A stretch of 64,000 bases of DNA from Acanthamoeba castellanii str. Neff (lineage: Eukaryota; Discosea; Longamoebia; Acanthamoebidae), in NCBI RefSeq assembly GCF_000313135.1, contig NW_004457442.1, positions 1,933,859-1,997,858 of the forward strand, read 5' to 3'. Below, one piece after another: positions 57,959-64,000 of the stretch (position 1 is the stretch's first letter; every line of letters begins with the position of its first letter). The notes under the pieces are model-generated. The model was not told where the DNA came from, did no database searches, and saw nothing but the letters and a program-made list of their open reading frames with translations. The position numbers were made by a program, and so were the translations under genes.

Positions 57959-58554
57959 TCGTGTTGGTAGCGAGAGGAGAGTGGGAAGGGGGGGCAAGAA
58001 GGGGAAGAACTAAGTGCAAGGGGTGCTTGCAATGCGGTTGTGAAAGTCGTAAATGAGTGAGTGGGGAGTGGGGCGGTGTGCTTGGCCTTTTATCCTGCGT
58101 GCCCAACGATTCGCTGAGCCGATTTGGCATCCCGTGTGGCGCTGACACCTGAGCAAGGGGCCACCGAACACGACCTACCGCCGTGTCGAGCCAACTTATG
58201 GGACCAAAAGGCGGATATCACAGGCTACTATAAACAGACTGAGGATTCTGTGCGTGGTGTAACTGGTTGCTTACCTAATCACCACCGTATTGCAAAGCAG
58301 AGTTAAAGTTGGAGCATTCTTGAGATTGTGTCGACATATATCGCACGGCACGCCTACGATTGGACATCATTTTATCGCACAGGGGACGCACGGGTGCACC
58401 GTGCTTCTGATGATGACCGGCAGAAAGTGATTGGCTCGAACCAACTCGCGCTGTTTTTCACGGCAAAAAGTGAACGAGAAAGGGGTCTTTCACGTCTCTC
58501 TTGAAGAAAAGAAGAAAAGATACATGAAATGGCAACCCAAGCGGGGTAGAGCGC
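57959..58554. promoter_or_regulatory. Promoter region of paralogue A with TATA-like box
   Basis: About 600 bases between the tandem paralogues. On the minus strand GGATAAAAGG at 58095-58086 is a TATA-like box about 130 bases before the ATG of paralogue A. No gene was found; a TTGG-CTCGAA-CCAA inverted repeat near 58433-58446 is not a tRNA. Confidence 0.45.
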
Positions 58555-60036
58555 CTAGAGGGAGGCGCAGGTGCCGACTATGGCGCTGGAGCTGACCGTG
58601 CAGCTGGCGCTCCCGCAGTGCCAGTCGTCGGTGCACTCACCATCTGCGAGGCACACCTCGCCCTGGACCGTCGACGACCAGAACACGCGCGACGCACCGA
58701 GCGGGCACTCGCACGGGCTTGTCCACCCGCCCACGAAGCCGGGGTTGCACTGGCACGCCAGCCACGCACTCACGGTGCTGGGCGGCCGGGTGGCCGCGCA
58801 CTGGACGCGGTTCCACGACTGGTCGGTGCAGTGCTGGCGCGCGAGGCACCCGCCGGGCGGCTTGCACGCCGGTCCGGTCAGTCCGAAGGTGTTGGTGGCG
58901 GGCACGTCCCAGGTGAGGACGTAGTCGGTCGGGCAGTGGCACCCGCCGTTGATCGGGTCCCACTCGAAAGTGTACGGGCAGCCGCAGCGGTTCGTGGCGG
59001 TGTCGCAGAAGCCGTAGGGAGCGCCGCATTGCCAGTCGGCCGTGCAGGTGGCGGGCACGCACGACGTGGCGCCGTTGGGGCCGACCGAGCCGGCTACGTA
59101 GCCGTCGTCGCAGGCGCACGCGTACACGGCCACCTCGGTGGTGGCGTTGGCGTAGGTGCCCGTGCAGTGCGAGTGGGCCGGACAGTTGGCGCAGGGCGGC
59201 AGGCAGGTGTCGACGCACTTGGGGCTGTTGATGGCCGTGTGCGAGCAGTGCACGGCGGGGTCCACGAGCGCGTTCGTGGTGTGGAAGCTGCGGCACGCGG
59301 TCGAGTTGGAGGTAAGCCGGTAGGGGCACGCCGACTCGGGGTGGGCAGTCTGGCGGGCGTCCAGGGACTGCATGAAGGCCATGCAATGCGCGACCGAGTC
59401 GTACTGCTGGAGGTCGCCGGTGCACCGGACCATGATGCGGGTGCACAGGGTGCCGATGTCGATCTCGTTGTTGGCCGTGTAGATGGGCATGATGGCGCGG
59501 TCGCTCACGACGATGTCGGACCTGATGCGGTCGCTGCAGGCCTCGAAGTGGAGGGTCTCGTAGTTGCGCACTCCGCCGCTGGCCAGACGGAACTGGCCGG
59601 GCTGGTCGAAGATGGGCGCCAGCTTGACGTCGGCCGTCTGCCAGAACTGGACCGTGTCATCGTCGGGCCAGGTGATGGTGGGCTCGTCGAGCACCTGGAA
59701 GAGCTTGCCTTGGAACAGCTCGTGAAGGTCGATGGCGAAGGTGGACTCGTTGAAGAGCACGTAGCCGTACTCCTTGGCCACCTGCAGCGTGTCGAACGAG
59801 CCGATGCCGCGCAGGACCATGCGCGTGTCCTCCGTGTAGTAGCGGTCCGACGCGGTGATGTAGTGTGCGAGGTCGAAGTTGAGGCGGCTCACGTAGGCTC
59901 GGGTGGCATTCAGACGGGCTGCGCGCAGGGTGACGGGGTCGGTGGCGCAGGTTGTTCCACCATGGACCACCAGCGCTGTAGAGGAGAGAACGCCCAGCAG
60001 GGCGATCCACATGAGCAAAGTGGCGGGGGAAGGCAT
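58555..60036 (-). CDS. Secreted Cys-rich protein, intronless, paralogue B
   Basis: A single exon; ATG 60036 gives 493 residues, the same length as paralogue A. It has a signal peptide (TLLMWIALLGVLSSTALVVHG), the same NTF2/SnoaL-like N-terminal half (AYVSRLNFDLAHYITASDRYY, DTVQFWQTADVKLAPIFD) and the same Cys framework, including CSHTAINSPKCVD, TFEWDPINGGCHCPTDYVL and ECTDDWHCGSAS. The Cys-rich half is far more similar between the copies than the N-terminal half. Both copies lack introns. A palindromic TATA box lies 64 bases upstream of the ATG. Confidence 0.9.
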   Translation of the reverse strand: MPSPATLLMWIALLGVLSSTALVVHGGTTCATDPVTLRAARLNATRAYVSRLNFDLAHYITASDRYYTEDTRMVLRGIGSFDTLQVAKEYGYVLFNESTFAIDLHELFQGKLFQVLDEPTITWPDDDTVQFWQTADVKLAPIFDQPGQFRLASGGVRNYETLHFEACSDRIRSDIVVSDRAIMPIYTANNEIDIGTLCTRIMVRCTGDLQQYDSVAHCMAFMQSLDARQTAHPESACPYRLTSNSTACRSFHTTNALVDPAVHCSHTAINSPKCVDTCLPPCANCPAHSHCTGTYANATTEVAVYACACDDGYVAGSVGPNGATSCVPATCTADWQCGAPYGFCDTATNRCGCPYTFEWDPINGGCHCPTDYVLTWDVPATNTFGLTGPACKPPGGCLARQHCTDQSWNRVQCAATRPPSTVSAWLACQCNPGFVGGWTSPCECPLGASRVFWSSTVQGEVCLADGECTDDWHCGSASCTVSSSAIVGTCASL

Positions 60037-60098
60037 AGTATAGTGTAGCTGGTTGTGGATGTTGAGAAGAATGAGTTGGGAGTGGTGAAACAGGCCGG

Positions 60099-60108
60099 GT
60101 TTATAAAC
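60099..60108 (-). promoter_or_regulatory. TATA box of paralogue B
   Basis: GTTTATAAAC is a perfect palindrome 63-72 bases upstream of the ATG of paralogue B, a normal TATA position if the 5' UTR is about 30 bases. It is the best TATA box I found in the window. Confidence 0.55.
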
Positions 60109-60759
60109 TGTACCCCTCTCTTTGCGCAACACACTTTGACAGAAGTTAACTTGTGGAAGTTGGTTTCGGTTGAAAGCCAAATTAGGTAGGTCGTATCGCC
60201 TCAGAAGCCCAGCTCCTGACCTGGTTGGAGGATCGAAGTATCACAGTAAGTGGGCAAAGCGAGAATCGATCTATGGTCGCGGCAATGACCTCGATATGGC
60301 AAACAGGCCCGCCTTCCGACTAACTCTTTCGGCCTTGCTTATTGGTCCTCATTTTGATTCGCCGGTACGAGATGGCGCCTCCCTGCAGGTGGTGCAAGGA
60401 AAGCTGAGTTGGCGCAAGTATTCGATGCCCGTGTGTTGCAGCAAGCCGAAGACGACCCGTCCTTGTGAGCGCGGATGGTGGCACGTGATGGCCGCGGCCA
60501 TGGAAATCGATCGTTGATGGAGGTAAGCCGGTAGCGCCTTATGCGTCGCCTTCAAACACTTTTACAACATTGTGGGCGAAGGACAACTGGCGAGACCTCC
60601 ACAGAGCAGGCCTCCGCGTATGCCCTAATATTGGAGGAAATTTCGACGGCGTTCCCTACCATCATGCATCGGCCAATAGTCCACACTCACTTTCTGCGCT
60701 TCTTACCCCCAACACACAAACCAAACGAACATCATCCACCGCCACGCAACTTGCACACC
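60109..60759. other. Upstream region of the PARP-HD/WWE gene
   Basis: Divergent gap between paralogue B and the WWE gene. The reading frame of the WWE gene is open back to 60541, but the conserved sequence begins only at the ATG at 60760. The segment 60690-60757 is rich in C and A (CCCCCAACACACAAACCAAACG), which looks like a 5' UTR. Confidence 0.4.
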
Positions 60760-61320
60760 ATGAGCGACACACCCCTCGGCATACCTTCCCACCACCAGTA
60801 CGAGCAGGGCCTCCATGTACTTCGTCACCTCGAGAAGGAGCTGCTCGGGCGCAACGACCGGAACAAGGTGGTCGAGCTCACCAACCAGTACTACACGCTC
60901 ATCCCACACGCCTTCAGCGGAGGCCGCCAGCGACCGCCGCTGCTCGACTCGGATGAGGCCGTGCAAGCCGAGATAAAGAGCGTGGAGGACCACCTCCTGG
61001 GCCACCACCACCAGCAGCATCAGCACCCTCAGCAGCTCGACTCGTCCGTGTGGCAGTTCGACTCGCGTCACGGCTGGTTCGACTTCGACCTCGACGCCTC
61101 GCAGCAGATCGAGGACGCCTGGCGGGCGCACGAGCGAGACCCCAACAACGACCAGTACCACCAGGCCGAGGTCAAGAGCGGCCCCGACGGGTGGCGCTAC
61201 AGCGTCAACTTCGACCAGATGACCGAGACCAACCTCGACCACGAGCGACACCGCGTGCGCAACATCAGGCGCGTGCCCGCGTCCATGTCGCGCCGCGCCA
61301 CCCCCAGCATGGCCATGTAG
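60760..61320 (+). CDS. PARP regulatory (HD) plus WWE domain protein without a catalytic domain
   Basis: A single exon of 186 residues. Residues 5-80 match the helical regulatory domain of PARP1/2-type enzymes: QGLHVLRHLEKELLG, then VVELTNQYYTLIPHAF (compare the family NRFYTLIPH), then PPLLDSDEAVQAEIKSVEDHL. A His/Gln linker (81-94) leads to a WWE domain at 97-173: W98, W106, IEDAW, GWRYSVNFDQMTETN and the final RNIRR. WWE domains bind iso-ADP-ribose within poly(ADP-ribose). There is no ADP-ribosyl-transferase domain and no downstream exon; the next gene on that strand is absent. It might read PAR or modulate a separate PARP. I chose the ATG at 60760 because conserved sequence starts there; an in-frame ATG at 60541 would add 73 unconserved residues. 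Confidence 0.85.
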   Translation: MSDTPLGIPSHHQYEQGLHVLRHLEKELLGRNDRNKVVELTNQYYTLIPHAFSGGRQRPPLLDSDEAVQAEIKSVEDHLLGHHHQQHQHPQQLDSSVWQFDSRHGWFDFDLDASQQIEDAWRAHERDPNNDQYHQAEVKSGPDGWRYSVNFDQMTETNLDHERHRVRNIRRVPASMSRRATPSMAM

Positions 61321-61338
61321 AGAGAGAGAGAGAGAGAG
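61320..61338. repeat. Short (GA)n tract after the WWE stop codon
   Basis: About nine GA units directly follow the stop codon of the PARP-HD/WWE gene. Confidence 0.85.
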
Positions 61339-61411
61339 GCCTTAAAATCAAAACATTTTCACACTCTTTTGCCCTGAAGGAAGAGGGAAGCGGGAGTAGA
61401 CCGCTTTTCTC

Positions 61412-63927
61412 TCAGTCGCGCTTGCTCGACGAACGAGCCGTCGTGGACGGAGAAGGGACATCCCACGACCAGTCGTCGCCATCGTTGTTGGCCTTCTTGC
61501 CGCCACCGCCGCCGCCGGTGGTGGTCGTGCCGACGTCGTCCCACCCGGAGAGGGGCGTGTCGTCGGGGTCGTCCCACCCGTTGCTGCTGGGGATCGGCGT
61601 CGACCAGCCGTCATCCGCAGCCGCAGCCGTCTCATTGCCGCTGCCGCTGTGGCTGAGAGACGCGCTCGCCGCCGGCTTCCTCGAGGCGCTCGGCGTGGAC
61701 CTCTTCTCCTCGCTCCGCTTGCTCCTCCGACGATCGCCGCCGTCGTCATCGCTGTCTGAGGACCATGCGATGTCATCCCACCCGTTGCCCACCTTCTTGC
61801 TCTTGCTGCTGCTGCTGCTGCTCTCCTTCTTCCTCCTCTCGCCACCGCCGCTGTTCTTCTTCTCTCTCCTGCCGCCGCTTCCGGTGCTACTCTGCAGCTG
61901 CGACCTTGACGACGACGGCCGCTCGCCGCTGGAGCCCCAGCTCGAGTTACCCCATCCGTTCCCGTCGTCCTGCTGCGATTGCTGCTGCTGCTGTGGATAG
62001 CCGCCGTCTCCGAATCCGCCCGAGCGTGGCTGCTGCGGTTGGTGCTGCTGCTGCCCGCCGGAACCTTGCTGAGCGCCGCCCTCGGTTGGGTAGCCGAGCC
62101 ACGAGGAGACGGTCGGGTCGACGATAGACTGCTTGGCCTGTTGCCAGTAAGACGACACGAGGCCCCAGCCCTGCGACGACGTCTCGACCATGGTCTGCTT
62201 CCACGCGTTGGCGTCCTCGCTCCACTTGCGCTCCTGGATGTTCTTGGTCACCGTGCTCGTGGACTCCGCCAGCTTCTCCACGCCGACCGACGCCGCTGTA
62301 CACGCCCACAGAGGGAAGAGGGGGGGGGGGCGTCAGCCAACCCCAAATAAAGGCCAGCGGCACACTGTGGTGGCGTCGAGCTACATACCAACTGTGAGCT
62401 TCTGCAGGCCGGCGTTGAGATAGGATAGGTATTCGTCCGTGTTCCAGTCGTCCTGCTGCCTTGGCTGCTGGCCGTTGCCTAAGGAGACATTCAAGTCAGT
62501 CTGGAAGATCAAACCCCCCGGGGGGGGACGTTGCTGGTGGGTTGGGGGGAGGGCGAACCCTGGGAGTTGCCGTAGAAGTCATCGCTGGAGATGGCCTGCG
62601 AGGTGCGGAACCGCTGGAGCTGCTCGTTGTCGCCGTTGTAGGCGTGAGTGCGCAGCGCACTCTCGCGCGACTGGCCCGACCCCGACGCGGAGTCGACGGA
62701 TTCCATGGAGGGCGGGGGACGTCTCTTGTCCCTGGAGCCTCGCTCTCTGTCCCTGTCCTTCCTATCTCGGTCGCGCCTGCCGCTGCTGCTGCTTCCCTTG
62801 TCGTCTTCGTCCAGCCATCGCTCCCAGCTGTCATCCTGTATCGTGGCCCGAGTCTCTCTCGCTAAGCAGTTGCACGGTGGAATCATGCCTGCGGGGTGTA
62901 GGGACAGTACCTTCTTGCCGCGACTGCCACTCCCACTGCCGCCGCCGCTGCTATTCTGGGAGGAGTTCCCGCTGGAGCCAAGCGAGCCCAGACCGCCCTG
63001 GCTGGAGCGGAAGGTGGGCTTCTGCTTCGGCGATTGCCACGGCTTGCCCTGGAAACAACAACCGCATGTGAGCGCAACCGTGGCTGCTTGCTGCGCTCGC
63101 CGCGGGCGGACACATGAGAGCCTCGAGCAGTGCTGGCGCGGGGTACCTCGGCCAAGCGGTTGATCTTGTCCTTGTAGACCCGGCAAACCTCGCTGTTGTA
63201 TTTGTCGACGAGACTGGCGTTGGCGGGCACTCCGTGCTCCTCCATGTACCGCTTGAAGTTCCCATTACCGCCCAGCTGTAAGACAGCGCGCAACAGAACC
63301 AATCACCGCCGGCGTTAGACGAGGGCGCGCAAGGTAGGAAAGAAAGACGAAGAGAGAGGCGGGTGTGCTTGAGCACCTGCATCATCTTGAGCTGCTTGGG
63401 TGCCCAAGTGTCCATCGTGACGCTCCGCACGAAGCTGTGTGCATGCCATGAATGACCCCGATCACACACACACAACAAACGGCCGTCAGGTGGGTCGAGA
63501 ACGACAACAACAACCAACAATGGCAACAATAAAGGCAAGTGGGCAGACCTGAGGTGAACGCCAAGACTTCGGTGCTGGCCGGAACACTCCAGACAAATGA
63601 AGGTACCATACGACACTAAGGCCAAAAAAAGATGGAGGGCAGACGTGAGCTAGGAGGAAAAGAGGAGTGAAAGAACAGCGCCAACGAGTGTTTTGAATGC
63701 AGAAAGCCAAGGTACCTGAAGCCCATTGAGGATTGCTGGTTCCGCATTCCACGCAGCCCTGTCACCAACAAGAGAAATCGCGCAGGGATGCAAGTGAGGC
63801 CTCGATTCTTTTTGCATTCGTCTCTTCGAACCGAGGAAGTGAATTGAAAGGGGGGGGGTTTCAGAAATACCAAATTGCTGGGATCTTTGCGCAGCTCGGC
63901 AAAGAAAGCGCGTGTTTGAGGGTCCAT
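61412..63927 (-). CDS. ArfGAP1-type Arf GTPase-activating protein
   Basis: About eight exons start at ATG 63927 (MDPQTRAFFAELRKDPSN). The ArfGAP zinc finger is split by introns: CVECGTSNPQWAS, VSYGTFICLECSGQHRSLGVHL and VRSVTMDTWAPKQLKMM, that is C-x2-C-x16-C-x2-C plus the catalytic arginine in HRSLGVH. Then NGNFKRYMEEHGVP and a long low-complexity C-terminus. Within this, KLAESTSTVTKNIQERKW and VETSSQGWGLVSSYWQQAKQ are amphipathic segments, similar in place to the curvature-sensing ALPS region of ArfGAP1. The end is rich in GWDD motifs and Ser. It should stimulate GTP hydrolysis on Arf1 at Golgi membranes. Confidence 0.93.
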
Positions 63928-64000
63928 TCCACAATGTGTTAGTAATGGTTATATTATTGAATGGGGAGGAGTCTTGCTCCTCCGGTCACCGGGCCGTCCG

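Noticed and set aside
57959..58148. N-terminal extension of paralogue A
   Set aside because: It would bury the signal peptide inside the protein, while the TATA-like box lies inside this segment.
58430..58450. GGTTCGAGCC on the minus strand, like a tRNA B box
   Set aside because: No A box or acceptor stem at the proper distance; it is only a TTGG...CCAA inverted repeat.
60541..60759. N-terminal extension of the PARP-HD/WWE protein
   Set aside because: The frame is open, but the segment has no conserved sequence and includes what looks like a C/A-rich 5' UTR.

Overview
The window looks like nuclear DNA of a free-living amoebozoan, most probably Acanthamoeba or a close relative. It is GC-rich and gene-dense, with about 25 protein genes on both strands. 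Most genes are cut by many short introns, and the introns often carry CA/GT, CACACG or CGTG repeats. Donor sites frequently begin GTAC. The gene set is eukaryotic: MMS19, PWP2, ARPC2, NTF2, ArfGAP, a PTS2-type peroxisomal thiolase, penta-EF-hand, P450 and tyrosine kinase. I see no rRNA, tRNA, CRISPR array, insertion sequence or virus-like block. The species is an inference from these features.

Layout. 1-798 (-): 5' end of a CTF18-like gene. 1049-2609 (+): nuclear-type protein with an I-PpoI-like zinc-binding fold that lacks the catalytic histidine. 2700-5785 (-): LRR protein. 5870-7900 (+): membrane-anchored serine beta-lactamase-like hydrolase. 8018-9491 (-): inositol monophosphatase. 10387-12759 (+): membrane metalloprotease with a PSI module. 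12911-17395 (-): RCC1-SAM-tyrosine kinase. 17618-19886 (-): cytochrome P450. 19968-25492 (+): MMS19 with a His-rich tail. 25630-26816 (+): penta-EF-hand protein. 26958-29117 (-): intronless surface glycosidase-like protein. 29756-30481 (-): universal stress protein. 30685-35059 (-): PWP2. 35384-35899 (-): four-TM protein. 36371-37597 (+): ARPC2. 37837-38450 (-): NTF2. 38912-41097 (+): four-CBS protein. 41213-45134 (-): unrecognised charged protein with a folded C-terminus. 45607-47882 (-): IFRD-like protein. 48528-53796 (-): large DUF3712/LEA-like membrane protein. 54242-56103 (-): 3-ketoacyl-CoA thiolase. 56478-57958 and 58555-60036 (-): tandem intronless secreted Cys-rich paralogues. 60760-61320 (+): stand-alone PARP-regulatory plus WWE protein. 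61412-63927 (-): ArfGAP.

There is no operon or single multi-gene pathway. Neighbours are unrelated housekeeping and lineage-specific genes, several divergent or convergent with under 200 bp between them. The most original content is in domain architecture: the RCC1-SAM-tyrosine kinase, the catalytic-domain-free PARP-HD/WWE protein, the I-PpoI-fold regulator and the intronless secreted pair. Exon borders were placed by reading frame, GT/GC-AG sites and conserved protein sequence; those in the longest genes are approximate.
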